DNA of 50,993 nt from Methyloprofundus sp. (GCA_014859465.1 JACUUF010000011.1:1-50993), one strand, 5' to 3'; numbered from the stretch's first letter, positions 1 to 8,390 are shown. Made by a program: numbers and translations. Notes: generated from the sequence alone by a model not told the origin.

Positions 1-58
1 CGAATTTGGACTCAATATTTACACATGATTACAGATTTAACCCACTACCAACTAACTT

Positions 59-673
59 ATGAAAAAATACTTCCCCGCATTGCTGTTTATTCTGTCTATT
101 GGCTGTTTAATTCCGGGTATTATTCAGCCTTTTATGACCATTAAGGCGGAGATCAATAAACAAGAATTATTTGCTATTGCCGCGCAAGAGCTTTTGCCAC
201 CGACACAGCAAGGTAATGACATTATGCAAAATATAGTGCGCTCGGTCATTCGCGATGTTCATTTTGACGGCTCTATCAGTGCTTTTGAATCGACACGTAG
301 TTTATGGGCAGCGATGTCTGATTTAGTTACTCATGATTATGTTGTCATTGGCTTATTGATTGGTTTATTTGGCATTATTATTCCCTTGATTAAAATTCTG
401 CTTAACTTGATCGGCTTATTTTTAGCGGCTGGAAAAACCAGAAATGATGTGTTAACGATCAGTAGTGTGTTGAGTAAATGGTCTATGTCAGATGTCTTTT
501 TTATGGCTATCTTGGTGTCCTTTTTTACTGTAAATGCCAATGCTCAAGAGATCAATGCGATACAAATGAGCGCTAGATTCGAGCCTGGTTTTTATTTTTT
601 TGCTACTTATTGTGTGTTAGCCATTGCCGCGGCTCAGTTGATGCAGCTTTGGAGTAACCAGCCCGCTGAGTAA
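59..673 (+). CDS. PqiA-like (paraquat-inducible protein A family) inner-membrane protein
   Basis: 204 residues. There is a hydrophobic N-terminal segment (about 5-28), a soluble loop, and then at least three hydrophobic stretches (about 95-123, 147-160 and 178-196). The KWSMSDVF motif near residue 140 is characteristic of PqiA domains. E. coli PqiA carries two such domains in over 400 residues, so this is a short single-domain version. In E. coli PqiA works with the MCE protein PqiB in envelope lipid traffic. No MCE partner is visible here, so the role is inferred from the family only. The ATG has no obvious Shine-Dalgarno sequence, and only 58 bases precede it in the window. Confidence 0.8.
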   Translation: MKKYFPALLFILSIGCLIPGIIQPFMTIKAEINKQELFAIAAQELLPPTQQGNDIMQNIVRSVIRDVHFDGSISAFESTRSLWAAMSDLVTHDYVVIGLLIGLFGIIIPLIKILLNLIGLFLAAGKTRNDVLTISSVLSKWSMSDVFFMAILVSFFTVNANAQEINAIQMSARFEPGFYFFATYCVLAIAAAQLMQLWSNQPAE

Positions 674-730
674 GTAATCATTTGGTTATTTGCTCAGATA
701 TACCTTACATTTTGCACTTTATTTCAATAC

Positions 731-820
731 ATAAAAAAAGCTAAGCTAAGAATATCTCTTCGGCTCCTGTTACTTGCTATTTTTTGCGCCAGTTCTGCAT
801 TGGTCTGTGCGGATAAATAG
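731..820 (+). pseudogene. orphan signal-peptide-like reading frame (remnant or non-AUG leader)
   Basis: The frame that continues past the PqiA stop at 671-673 stays open to a TAG at 818-820. From an ATA codon at 731 it reads as a basic stretch (KKAKLR), a leucine-rich hydrophobic core and a VCA-type cleavage site, and then stops two codons later (D-K-stop). This is the layout of a Sec signal peptide with no mature protein. ATA is not a normal start codon, so this is either a decayed gene start or chance. No ATG is available in this frame. Confidence 0.2.
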
Positions 821-882
821 TTACCGCTTGTCTTTGCTTTTGCGTTATAAATGAACACCGATTACTTTTTGAGTTTACTTAT

Positions 883-1542
883 TTGACTGTATCATTTTTA
901 ACACAAGGGCCTATTGATCGTGATGTGTTTACCCGCATTATCAAAGCATTGCGTACTACCGGTTATATCGTTCTTGATGAAGTATTTACTTTGCCGCAAT
1001 TGCAAAGTTTATTTATTGATCTTAAGACTACCGACAGTGAGCAATTTCGGCCAGCGGGGATAGGGCGTGAGCAAGCTCAAAGGGTCAATCAGTTTGTGCG
1101 CCGTGACCGGATTCGTTGGTTAGATGCGAGTTATGAGCCGGTTGTTACTTATCTTGAGTGGATGGAGCAATTGCGTTTGCGGGTTAATCGTGAGCTATTT
1201 CTGGGTTTGTTTGATTATGAATGCCATTATGCACATTACTCTAAGGGGGCGTTTTATAAAAAACATCTGGATTCCTTTAAAGGCAACTCTAATCGCCGCT
1301 TATCGAGCATATTGTATTTGAATCCTGCTTGGCAATCTGCTGATGGTGGAGAATTGATTATCTATGCGCCCGATAGTGATGCTGTTGTGCAAACAGTGTT
1401 ACCTACTTTTGGCAAAATGGTGCTTTTTTTAAGTGAGCAGTTTCCGCATGAGGTTTTGCCCGCGAAGTGTTCGCGTTATAGTTTAACCGGCTGGTTTCGA
1501 ATTAATGCTACAGATAGTGTGACGCTTGATCCGTTGAAGTAA
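883..1542 (+). CDS. 2OG-Fe(II) oxygenase, SM-20/prolyl 4-hydroxylase type
   Basis: 219 residues. This belongs to the Fe(II)- and 2-oxoglutarate-dependent dioxygenases, which couple oxidative decarboxylation of 2-oxoglutarate to hydroxylation of a protein or small-molecule target. The HxD iron ligands are H128 and D130 (KKHLD), the distal His is H189 (FPHEV) and the 2OG-binding Arg is R198 (SRYSLTGW). The jelly-roll region spans about 110-207 and is complete. The frame has no ATG. I use the TTG at 883, which overlaps the stop (TGA, 884-886) of an 11-codon ATG-initiated upstream frame starting at 851. Translational coupling is therefore possible but unproven. The substrate is unknown, and bacterial members of this group are often annotated only as proline hydroxylases. 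Confidence 0.8.
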   Translation: MTVSFLTQGPIDRDVFTRIIKALRTTGYIVLDEVFTLPQLQSLFIDLKTTDSEQFRPAGIGREQAQRVNQFVRRDRIRWLDASYEPVVTYLEWMEQLRLRVNRELFLGLFDYECHYAHYSKGAFYKKHLDSFKGNSNRRLSSILYLNPAWQSADGGELIIYAPDSDAVVQTVLPTFGKMVLFLSEQFPHEVLPAKCSRYSLTGWFRINATDSVTLDPLK

Positions 1543-1554
1543 TAAGTCAGTAGA

Positions 1555-1842
1555 TCAGATTTGCCTGTTGCGTTGGTAACTTGCATTATTTGTCTGGGAG
1601 TTACTGGATGCGGCAATCTGTTGCATTAAGTTGTTGTTTTGTAAGAGGTATAATGTTTGTTATTCGCGCTCCCAGCGGTCTGCACTGACAACCATAAAAT
1701 CTGCTCCATTTCTGCGTGTTACTTTTATCGGCGTGTGCTGGCTAATAACTTGTTCTACAAAGCTTTTTAAATTAGCTCTGAATCTATTTACACTGCTAGT
1801 GTCGATTGCGTCGCGCCTTTTAAGTACCCGATATACATACAT
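1555..1842 (-). pseudogene. orphan YefM/Phd-type antitoxin interrupted by an in-frame TAA
   Basis: Reading on the minus strand from 1842, the first 60 codons encode a YefM-like antitoxin N-terminal domain (VNRFRANLKSFVEQV, then VTRRNGADFMVVSADRWERE). A TAA at 1662-1660 ends the frame. The same frame continues without another stop to a TGA at 1557-1555 and still encodes the expected C-terminal part (QTLYLLQNNNLMQQIA). Full-length members usually read WEREQETLYVLQ across this point, so one substitution (CAA or GAA to TAA) would account for the break. No RelE/YoeB toxin gene lies on either side: the next genes are the oxygenase and the ABC exporter. This looks like a recently broken solitary antitoxin. 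A sequencing error is the main alternative. Confidence 0.75.
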
Positions 1843-1877
1843 AATAGTCGAGAATCTTTATTGGTGGGGCAGCTTGG

Positions 1878-2798
1878 TTATTTTTCAAAAAACAAGGTCT
1901 CTTCTAAGCTCTTGCCTTGGCTAAGCTGCCGGTAGTGCCAGTTGTTATCTACTAAGCAAGTAAGAATTTTTATATCAATTTTAGCTTCGATGGCCGGATT
2001 ATATTCGATAATAAATTCATTTTTTTGTGGATTGGATACCAGTAGCACGCCGGCTAGTTGCTTTAATTTGCTGATTACTTCTGTGGCTGGACAGGACTCC
2101 AGCAACAGAGTTATAAATCGCGTGGCACTGTCTTGCTCTGAAGTATTGAGCTGCATGCTACTCATATTGCCATTTTCCAGTAATAATATTTGCTGGCACA
2201 GACGGCCGAGTTCGGCGAGATCATGTGAGCTGATAATAAAGGTGGTTGCTGGGGATAAGTCAGCAATAATCGCACGAATATTGCGCGTGTTGACTGGGTC
2301 TAAGCCGGCAGTGGGTTCATCTAAAAGTATCAGCTCTGGGCTGCCAATCAGAGCTTGGGCAATGGCTACGCGTTTAGCCATACCATGACTAAGCGTATCC
2401 GGTTTTTCTTTGAGCGAATCTTTTAGTGCGACGGCATCTAAGACGCGGATAGTTTCATGCTGAGCTTGTTGTGCGCTTAAGCCTTGTAAGCGGCCATAAA
2501 AGCTGAGTTGATCACCAATGCTAAAGCTAGGATCTAATCTGGCATCTTGGGGTAGGGCAGAGACTTTGCCGTTTAAGGCTGATGCGCTTGGCTGTTGGCC
2601 AAATAATGTGACTGCGCCCGAAGTGGGGTGTAAAAAACCAGATAGTATACTAAGTAGCGTGGTTTTGCCCGCGCCATTAGGGCCGACTAGGCCTATGGGT
2701 TCGCCTGTGGCTAGTGCAAAATTCACTTTATTAAGTGCGGCTTTGCCTGCATAGGAATGGCTAAGATTGTGGCAGTGTATCATTGGGCTATGGCTCAT
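1878..2798 (-). CDS. ABC transporter ATP-binding protein (ABC-2 exporter type)
   Basis: 306 residues. The nucleotide-binding domain is complete: Walker A GPNGAGKTT at 39-47, signature LSHGM at 136-140 (an atypical form of LSGGQ), Walker B LILLDEP at 156-162, and H192 as the switch His. Residues from about 215 to the end form a C-terminal extension like those of other ABC-2 exporter ATPases. The start is fixed by a 4-base ATGA overlap with the stop of the upstream permease gene, so the two are translationally coupled and form one exporter. A longer upstream reading frame exists but would run into the permease gene. The substrate cannot be told from sequence. Confidence 0.85.
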   Translation of the reverse strand: MSHSPMIHCHNLSHSYAGKAALNKVNFALATGEPIGLVGPNGAGKTTLLSILSGFLHPTSGAVTLFGQQPSASALNGKVSALPQDARLDPSFSIGDQLSFYGRLQGLSAQQAQHETIRVLDAVALKDSLKEKPDTLSHGMAKRVAIAQALIGSPELILLDEPTAGLDPVNTRNIRAIIADLSPATTFIISSHDLAELGRLCQQILLLENGNMSSMQLNTSEQDSATRFITLLLESCPATEVISKLKQLAGVLLVSNPQKNEFIIEYNPAIEAKIDIKILTCLVDNNWHYRQLSQGKSLEETLFFEK

Positions 2799-3616
2799 AA
2801 GCTTTGTCTCAACATGATCCAGCGTCCGATGCCTAGAAAAACTAGGGATTGCAGTAAGGGGATATAGGCCAGTTCTAAGGTCTGCCATTCTGCTAATTGA
2901 GATAATTCAGTCATTTGATAGCCGGGAATTAGAATTTTTAAATTAGCCAGCGCCGGTAAGTAATAAGATAAACCACTAATGATACCTGCTAGAAAACTCC
3001 AGATTAAAATAGCCCAAACGCTCGCTTGTCTTGCCGATTTTACGCTAGCCGATAAGGCGGCCATCAGCGCGGTAAAAGGCAGTAAAATTAAAACTAAATT
3101 AAGCGCAATGGCGCTTGCGCTATTTAAGGCGACCGATAGTAAGTTTATGTCGCGATAAAGCGCCAGTGCCAAAGTGCTTAGCACTGTGACTAAGATTAAC
3201 AGCGTTTGAATTGCCATGACACCGATAAAACGGCCAAAAAATAAACTGTCTCGGCTGACACGCAAACAGAGGAAGCGTAAAGTGCCGCGCTCTCTATCGG
3301 AACAGCTTTGATCTGAGGCAATAGTAATACACAATAAAGGAAATATGATTAAAGCAAAACGCCAGTACACGCCAAATTCGGGGATTTTCCAGTTGAGTAA
3401 GGCGCCAAAGCCGATAAATTCAAAAAAATTACTGCCTTGCGTTGAGTTTTGATTCTGGGCAAAGAGATCGGCAGAAAAGCGAATCGGGTAGAGTAAAATA
3501 AAGTACCAAACTATGGCGAAAGTAATCAGATAGAGCAGGCCTTTACGGGTAGTAAATAGCCTTTTTAGCTCAAACTGACAGATCAGTAGGGTGGCGTTGA
3601 GAAAACCAGAAGTCAT
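2795..3616 (-). CDS. ABC-2 type transporter permease
   Basis: 273 residues with about six hydrophobic segments: near 27-47, 88-100, 131-151, 165-190, 198-220 and 251-265. A soluble N-terminal stretch rich in Arg and Lys (ELKRLFTTRKG) is typical of ABC-2 permeases such as NosY. A DRERGTLRFL motif lies at about 110-120 and resembles the coupling helix of that family. The ATG at 3616 is preceded by AGGAAAC. Its stop overlaps the ATG of the ATPase gene. The pair probably forms a homodimeric exporter with two permease and two ATPase subunits; the substrate is unknown. Confidence 0.8.
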   Translation of the reverse strand: MTSGFLNATLLICQFELKRLFTTRKGLLYLITFAIVWYFILLYPIRFSADLFAQNQNSTQGSNFFEFIGFGALLNWKIPEFGVYWRFALIIFPLLCITIASDQSCSDRERGTLRFLCLRVSRDSLFFGRFIGVMAIQTLLILVTVLSTLALALYRDINLLSVALNSASAIALNLVLILLPFTALMAALSASVKSARQASVWAILIWSFLAGIISGLSYYLPALANLKILIPGYQMTELSQLAEWQTLELAYIPLLQSLVFLGIGRWIMLRQSL

Positions 3617-3726
3617 GATGTTTCCTATGGCTTAATAAGTAAGAGGTTGTCATTAAATAATAGCTGGTGGCAGCGACTTTAGGCTTGCTTGGAGATTCTT
3701 GGTTAAAGCCACTTCCATAAAGCGGG

Positions 3727-4005
3727 TTATTTTTTATCGCGCTTGCGCGCGTTAGCCCAAACATCTTTAGTTTGCCATTGCGTATTCAGGTAAAGCGTTT
3801 CTACTTGTTTGCGCGCCCAGGGTGTTTTACGTAGAAACTTGAGGCTAGAAGTAATGCTTGGCTGGTCTGTAAAACACTTGATTTTAACGCGCTGCCCCAG
3901 TTCTTCCCAGCCATATTTCTCGAATAACTGGACCATGATGTCTTTTAGTGTGAGTCCATGCAATGGGTCTTGATTGACGCGTTTTTTTTCTTGATCAGTG
4001 GTCAT
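3727..4005 (-). CDS. VF530 family protein (DUF2132)
   Basis: 92 residues. It matches the VF530/DUF2132 family by the motifs [23 protein letters not shown] and [13 protein letters not shown]. These are small helical proteins, named after a Vibrio fischeri protein of known structure and suggested to bind DNA; the function is not established. The gene starts 9 bases after the stop of the RRM gene, so the two are probably one transcript. The C terminus ends in a basic ARKRDKK tail, which fits a nucleic-acid contact. Confidence 0.85.
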   Translation of the reverse strand: MTTDQEKKRVNQDPLHGLTLKDIMVQLFEKYGWEELGQRVKIKCFTDQPSITSSLKFLRKTPWARKQVETLYLNTQWQTKDVWANARKRDKK

Positions 4006-4014
4006 GGTGATTTT

Positions 4015-4275
4015 TTAGTTTTGCTCTGCTTGTTGTTTGGTTTCGGCTTTTTTAACGCGCAGTTTACTGCCCTCTAAGTCTTTACCATTAAGGCCTAGCA
4101 TGGCGGCTTTCGCTTCACCTACTTTAGGCATTTCGACAAAGCCAAAGCCTTTGGATAATCCGCTTGCTTTGTTCAGCACTAAAGTGCAGGATTGGACACT
4201 ACCGTAAAGTTCAAATAATGCAAGAAGCTCTGCTTCTGTTAGGGTGCGGGCGATATTACGAATGAGTAAATTCAT
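4015..4275 (-). CDS. small RNA-binding protein with one RRM domain
   Basis: 86 residues, nearly all one RNA-recognition motif. RNP2 is LLIRNI at residues 3-8 and RNP1 is KGFGFVEM at about 42-49, with the aromatic residues used to stack on RNA bases. The C terminus is charged (KKAETKQQAEQN) and not glycine-rich, unlike the cold-induced cyanobacterial Rbp proteins. AAGGA precedes the ATG. The gene is divergent from rnr and is followed by the VF530 gene. A role in RNA remodelling or cold response is inference from family and position. Confidence 0.9.
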   Translation of the reverse strand: MNLLIRNIARTLTEAELLALFELYGSVQSCTLVLNKASGLSKGFGFVEMPKVGEAKAAMLGLNGKDLEGSKLRVKKAETKQQAEQN

Positions 4276-4360
4276 GAGTTTTCCTTGATGGATAAAAATA
4301 AATAGTTATTTAGCCGGCATTGTACCGCGTCTTAATAAATCCTACGCGGCTAACCCTGTT

Positions 4361-4388
4361 TTGACTTTTGTTAGATTGACACTATATC
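4361..4388 (+). promoter_or_regulatory. candidate sigma-70 promoter for rnr
   Basis: TTGACT at 4361-4366 and TATATC at 4383-4388 are separated by 16 bases, about 100 bases before the rnr ATG. The -35 box is near consensus and the -10 box is weaker. Just upstream, CCGCGT (4325-4330) and ACGCGG (4344-4349) form a short inverted repeat between the divergent rnr and RRM genes. Confidence 0.4.
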
Positions 4389-4494
4389 TAATGTAAATTA
4401 AGGGAAAACTATTACGCAGTGCGCGTATCTTGCGTTATGATGAATAAAATAATCATGAAAAGAAAGAAATTTGAATAAAAATAAAGTTAAAATT

Positions 4495-6819
4495 ATGAGC
4501 GAATCCTCAGACAATAATATCGATTTCAGTACAGTTGCCGATCCTTATGCGCAGCGTGAAGCAGCTAAATACGAGCAACCTATTCCTAGCCGAGAATTGA
4601 TTTTACAGTTGATTGAACAGCGCGGTAAGCCGATAGGGCGGCAGCAAATTGCTGAGGCGTTTTCCTTGGAGTCTGAAGATCAGCTAGAAGCTTTGCGCCG
4701 CCGTATGCGAGCGATGGAGCGTGATGGACAGGTTTTATTTAATCGACGCCAGCAATATTGCCTGGTCGATAAGCAGGATTTAATTGCCGGACGAATCTTA
4801 AGTTATCCGGATGGCTTTGGTTTTTTAAAGCCTGATGATGCCGGTGAGGATTTATTTTTATCGCCGCGAGAAATGAATCAAGTCTTACATAATGATCGCG
4901 CCTTGGTACGTGTCTCGGGTGTCGATAGAAAAGGGCGCCGAGAAGCTAAGATTGTTGAAGTTTTAGAGCGCAATACGCAACAGGTGGTCGGGCACTTTAT
5001 TAGTGAGCATGGCATCCAGTTTGTTAAGCCAGACAATAAGAAAATCACGCAAAATGTTTTAATTTCTAAAGGTGAAAGTCTCGGTGCTAAAAAAGGCGAT
5101 ATGGTGGTGGCTACGCTTACTGGGCAGCCGACTCTTAATCGCCAGCCTATAGGTAAAATTACTGAAGTCTTGGGCGCACACATGGCGCCGGGCATGGAAA
5201 TTGATATCGCAATACGCACTTATGAATTGCCTTGTGAGTGGCCGGAGGCAGTTTTAAAGCAAATTAAATCACTGAAGAAAGTCGTTGCCGAAGAAGCAAA
5301 AGCAGGCCGTGTTGATTTACGTGATGTGCCATTAGTAACTATTGATGGTGAAGATGCGCGCGATTTTGATGATGCGGTATTTTGTAGCAAAACCCCCAAA
5401 GGGTGGAAATTGCTCGTCGCTATTGCTGATGTATCTCACTATGTACAGCAGGGTACGGCCTTGGATCTTGAGGCAAAAAATCGCAGTACCTCGGTGTATT
5501 TTCCTGAGCAAGTGATTCCAATGTTGCCGGAGATTTTATCTAACGGTTTATGCTCAATTAATCCTGATGAAGATCGTTTGTGTATGGTTTGTGAGATGAT
5601 CATTAACGAACAAGGTCAAGTGAAGCGCGCCAAGTTCTTTGATGCTGTGATGCGTTCGCATGCGCGCTTGACCTACAATAAGGTCTCGGCCATGTTAGAG
5701 CATGACGATGCCAAGTTAAAGCAGCAGTATAAAGCGGTTTTACCGCATATAGAGCAAATGTATGCTTTATATAAAGCGATGCGTGGTCAGCGTGAATTGC
5801 GTGGTGCAATGGATTTCGATACCCAAGAAACGCAGATTGTTTTTGGTGAAAATCGCAAAATAGAAAAAATTGTGCCTACCCAGCGTAACGATGCGCATAA
5901 GCTGATTGAAGAGTTTATGATTGCCGCAAATAGTGCGGCGGCGCGTTATTTAAATCGCCAAAAGATGCCGCGTTTATTGCGTATTCATGAAGGGCCTTCA
6001 GAAGAAAAAATTAAGAATTTAAAAACCTTTTTGGGTGAAGTCGGCTTGCATATGGGCGGTGGTGACAAGCCAACGCCGGTCGATTATATGCACTTGACCA
6101 ATACAATTAAGGGGCGACCGGATGCGCATTTAATTCAGACGGTGTTATTACGCTCTATGTCGCAGGCGGTTTATAGTCCTGAGAAAAAAGGTCATTTTGG
6201 TTTGGCTTTAGATGCTTATACACATTTCACGTCACCGATTCGTCGTTACCCTGATTTGATGGTGCATCGCGCTATCCGGCATTGTTTGCAAGGAAAATCA
6301 CCGGAAAGTTTTTATTGCGGTTTTCCTGAAATTGCGACTTTAGGTGAACATTGTTCATCTAATGAGCGCCGCGCTGACGATGCCACGCGTGATGTGGTCA
6401 GTTGGTTGAAGTGCGAATTTATGCAAGACAAAATTGGTGAAACCTTCCCTGGGGTTATTTCTGCGGTAACGGGTTTTGGCTTATTTGTTGAATTAGCTGA
6501 TTTGTATGTTGAAGGCTTGGTGCATGTAACCTCTTTAGGACAGGACTTTTTTAAGTTTGACCCACTGAGTCATCAGCTAAAAGGCGAGCGCACAGGCGTG
6601 CGTTATCGTTTAGGTGATAGTGTTAATATCGTTGTTGTTGGTGTTAATTTAGATGATAAGAAAATTGACTTTGAATTACTAGGCCAGCAAAGAAAAATAA
6701 CGATACGCACTGCGGCAGCTGATACCACGGGTCAAGCAGTAAAGAAGAAAGACAGAAAGAAACCAAAACATAAAAAACCAAAGCATAAAGGCAAGGCAGA
6801 GAAGAAGGTACATAAATGA
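4495..6819 (+). CDS. rnr: ribonuclease R
   Basis: 774 residues from this ATG. This is the 3'-5' exoribonuclease of the RNase II/R family, able to degrade structured RNA. The order is an N-terminal winged-helix segment (about 25-90), cold-shock OB folds (about 95-240), the RNB catalytic domain with the acidic cluster DGEDARDFDD at 284-293, an S1 domain (about 645-730), and a Lys-rich tail (about 747-774). The N terminus (YAQREAAKYEQPIPSRE) aligns with E. coli RNase R shortly after its start, so ATG 4495 is preferred. An in-frame TTG at 4471 would add eight residues and has the slightly better purine stretch upstream. rlmB starts within the stop codon (ATGA), as part of a three-gene operon. Confidence 0.95.
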   Translation: MSESSDNNIDFSTVADPYAQREAAKYEQPIPSRELILQLIEQRGKPIGRQQIAEAFSLESEDQLEALRRRMRAMERDGQVLFNRRQQYCLVDKQDLIAGRILSYPDGFGFLKPDDAGEDLFLSPREMNQVLHNDRALVRVSGVDRKGRREAKIVEVLERNTQQVVGHFISEHGIQFVKPDNKKITQNVLISKGESLGAKKGDMVVATLTGQPTLNRQPIGKITEVLGAHMAPGMEIDIAIRTYELPCEWPEAVLKQIKSLKKVVAEEAKAGRVDLRDVPLVTIDGEDARDFDDAVFCSKTPKGWKLLVAIADVSHYVQQGTALDLEAKNRSTSVYFPEQVIPMLPEILSNGLCSINPDEDRLCMVCEMIINEQGQVKRAKFFDAVMRSHARLTYNKVSAMLEHDDAKLKQQYKAVLPHIEQMYALYKAMRGQRELRGAMDFDTQETQIVFGENRKIEKIVPTQRNDAHKLIEEFMIAANSAAARYLNRQKMPRLLRIHEGPSEEKIKNLKTFLGEVGLHMGGGDKPTPVDYMHLTNTIKGRPDAHLIQTVLLRSMSQAVYSPEKKGHFGLALDAYTHFTSPIRRYPDLMVHRAIRHCLQGKSPESFYCGFPEIATLGEHCSSNERRADDATRDVVSWLKCEFMQDKIGETFPGVISAVTGFGLFVELADLYVEGLVHVTSLGQDFFKFDPLSHQLKGERTGVRYRLGDSVNIVVVGVNLDDKKIDFELLGQQRKITIRTAAADTTGQAVKKKDRKKPKHKKPKHKGKAEKKVHK

Positions 6820-7559
6820 GTTTAGCAAAGATTTTTGGCTTGCATGCCGCGCAGTCGGCATTGGATTATTCACCTGAAAAAATTAATCAGGCATGGGTAG
6901 ATCAAAAAAGACAGGATGAGCGTTTGCAAGGCTTGGTAAAAGGCTTGGGGCAGCGGGGTATTAATCTTCAAAAAGCGGATCGTAAGCAATTGGATAGCCT
7001 GTCTAAAGGTGCGAATCATCAAGGTATTATTTTAGAAGTAGAAATGCCAGCGATGCGTTCGGAAAATGATCTGAAATCGGTGGTCGAGAGCGCTAAGCAA
7101 GTGCCGTTTTGGTTGATTTTAGATCATATTCAAGATCCGCATAATTTAGGCGCCTGTTTGCGTACTGCCGATGCGGCGGGAGTGCAAGGCGTGATTGTCA
7201 CTAAAGATCAGGCTGTAGGGATTACGCCGACGGTCTGTAAAGTAGCCAGTGGTGCAGCGGAAACCGTGCCGGTTTATCAAGTCACCAATATGAGTCGAAC
7301 GATTGCTTGGTTGAAAGAGCAGGGTATCTGGGTGGTTGGTGCGGCAGGTGAGGCCGAAAAAACAATTTATGAAACTGATGTTAATATGCCGATAGCTTTA
7401 GTCATGGGCGCTGAAGAAAAAGGCATGCGTCGCTTAACGCGTGAGCAATGTGATTTCTTGGTTAAAATTCCTATGCAAGGTAGTGTTGATAGTTTAAATG
7501 TCTCGGTTGCTGCTGGGGTGTTGATTTATGAAGTCTTTAGGCAAAGACTGGGTGCGTAA
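6816..7559 (+). CDS. rlmB: 23S rRNA (guanosine-2251-2'-O)-methyltransferase RlmB
   Basis: 247 residues. A SpoU/TrmH-family SPOUT methyltransferase that methylates the ribose of G2251 in the peptidyl-transferase P-loop of 23S rRNA using S-adenosylmethionine. The three SPOUT motifs are present: DHIQDPHNLGACLRTAD (about 102-118), VMGAEEKGMRRL (about 196-207) and QGSVDSLNVSVAAGV (about 221-235). The N-terminal substrate-binding domain is about 80 residues. The start overlaps the rnr stop by four bases. The rnr-rlmB order is as in enterobacteria, which makes the assignment firm. Confidence 0.95.
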   Translation: MSLAKIFGLHAAQSALDYSPEKINQAWVDQKRQDERLQGLVKGLGQRGINLQKADRKQLDSLSKGANHQGIILEVEMPAMRSENDLKSVVESAKQVPFWLILDHIQDPHNLGACLRTADAAGVQGVIVTKDQAVGITPTVCKVASGAAETVPVYQVTNMSRTIAWLKEQGIWVVGAAGEAEKTIYETDVNMPIALVMGAEEKGMRRLTREQCDFLVKIPMQGSVDSLNVSVAAGVLIYEVFRQRLGA

Positions 7560-7562
7560 GCG

Positions 7563-8390
7563 ATGGGCGTTCTTGATCAATTAAGAAAAGAAGCTGATCA
7601 GAAAAAAATATCCGAACAGCAAACGATTGATCAGCAGGCGCTTCGAGCTAAATTATATAAAACGCAAGTTTTACCTAAAATGCAGCAGATTTTTAAATAT
7701 TTGCAAGAGTTAGTCGCGCATTTAAATTATCTTGAAGTGCCTATCCAGGTAGAAAATTACAGCGATCGCTTTTTGCGACTAGGTACGCTGATGCAAAAAG
7801 ACTATAAGATTAATACTGATGGTTATGGCGGTTTTTCTGATTTCGATAAGTTAGTACAAATTAACCTGACTTTTTATTGTGTCGCTGCGGGAGAGTTTGA
7901 GTATAGCGTGCAGACTAAATCTGCGATTGAACAGGAAAATGCTTTTTTGCATGCTAAGCGAATTGCTTCGAAAATGTATAGGCTTGGCGGTATAGCTGGT
8001 GAAGAGTCGGCAAGATTTGTAGTGACTAGAAAAATACCTGTACGTGTACGTTTTGAGGTCGATTATGAGCAGTCGCAGATTAAAGTCATGGTTAATAACC
8101 ATACTAATTTTTCTACCTATGCGGAAATGTGGCAGCCAGAGGCCATTGATGATGCCTTCTTGGATTCTCTGGCGCGCTATTTACTGCGTAAAGATAGCGA
8201 GTTTATTAGTCTGGATATTTCGGATGAATACCGGGATAAACTGCGTAATAAATTACAGTCCATTAAGCAGGACGAAGAGCAAGCGTTGTGCGCGAGAGTG
8301 AATGAGCAGCAAAGATTAGCCGAGCGAGAGGAAAAACAAAAGCTGAGCTATAAGATGAAATCTTTTATAGCGCATAAGATCAAGCGTTAG
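7563..8390 (+). CDS. conserved-looking protein of unknown function in the rnr-rlmB operon
   Basis: 275 residues; I do not recognise the family. It begins 3 bases after the rlmB stop, so it is almost certainly co-transcribed and coupled. The N-terminal 30 residues are Gln/Lys-rich and probably helical. The middle (about 55-200) alternates hydrophobic and charged residues with many Phe and Tyr, as in a mixed alpha/beta soluble domain. The C terminus (about 225-275) is strongly charged, with Glu/Arg/Lys repeats suggesting a coiled coil, and ends in a basic FIAHKIKR. There is no signal peptide or membrane segment, so it is cytoplasmic. Codon use matches its neighbours. A link to RNA or ribosomes is inferred only from position. 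Confidence 0.75.
   Translation: MGVLDQLRKEADQKKISEQQTIDQQALRAKLYKTQVLPKMQQIFKYLQELVAHLNYLEVPIQVENYSDRFLRLGTLMQKDYKINTDGYGGFSDFDKLVQINLTFYCVAAGEFEYSVQTKSAIEQENAFLHAKRIASKMYRLGGIAGEESARFVVTRKIPVRVRFEVDYEQSQIKVMVNNHTNFSTYAEMWQPEAIDDAFLDSLARYLLRKDSEFISLDISDEYRDKLRNKLQSIKQDEEQALCARVNEQQRLAEREEKQKLSYKMKSFIAHKIKR

Noticed and set aside
1631-1924. 97-codon plus-strand frame
   Set aside because: It lies opposite the antitoxin remnant and the end of the ABC ATPase gene and has no recognisable protein features.
1878-3616. ABC exporter plus neighbouring broken antitoxin as a defence island
   Set aside because: Both exporter proteins are ordinary ABC-2 components and the antitoxin is solitary; nothing ties them into one system.
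3570-3764. 64-codon minus-strand frame between the permease and VF530 genes
   Set aside because: It overlaps both neighbours, lacks a ribosome binding site and has no family resemblance.
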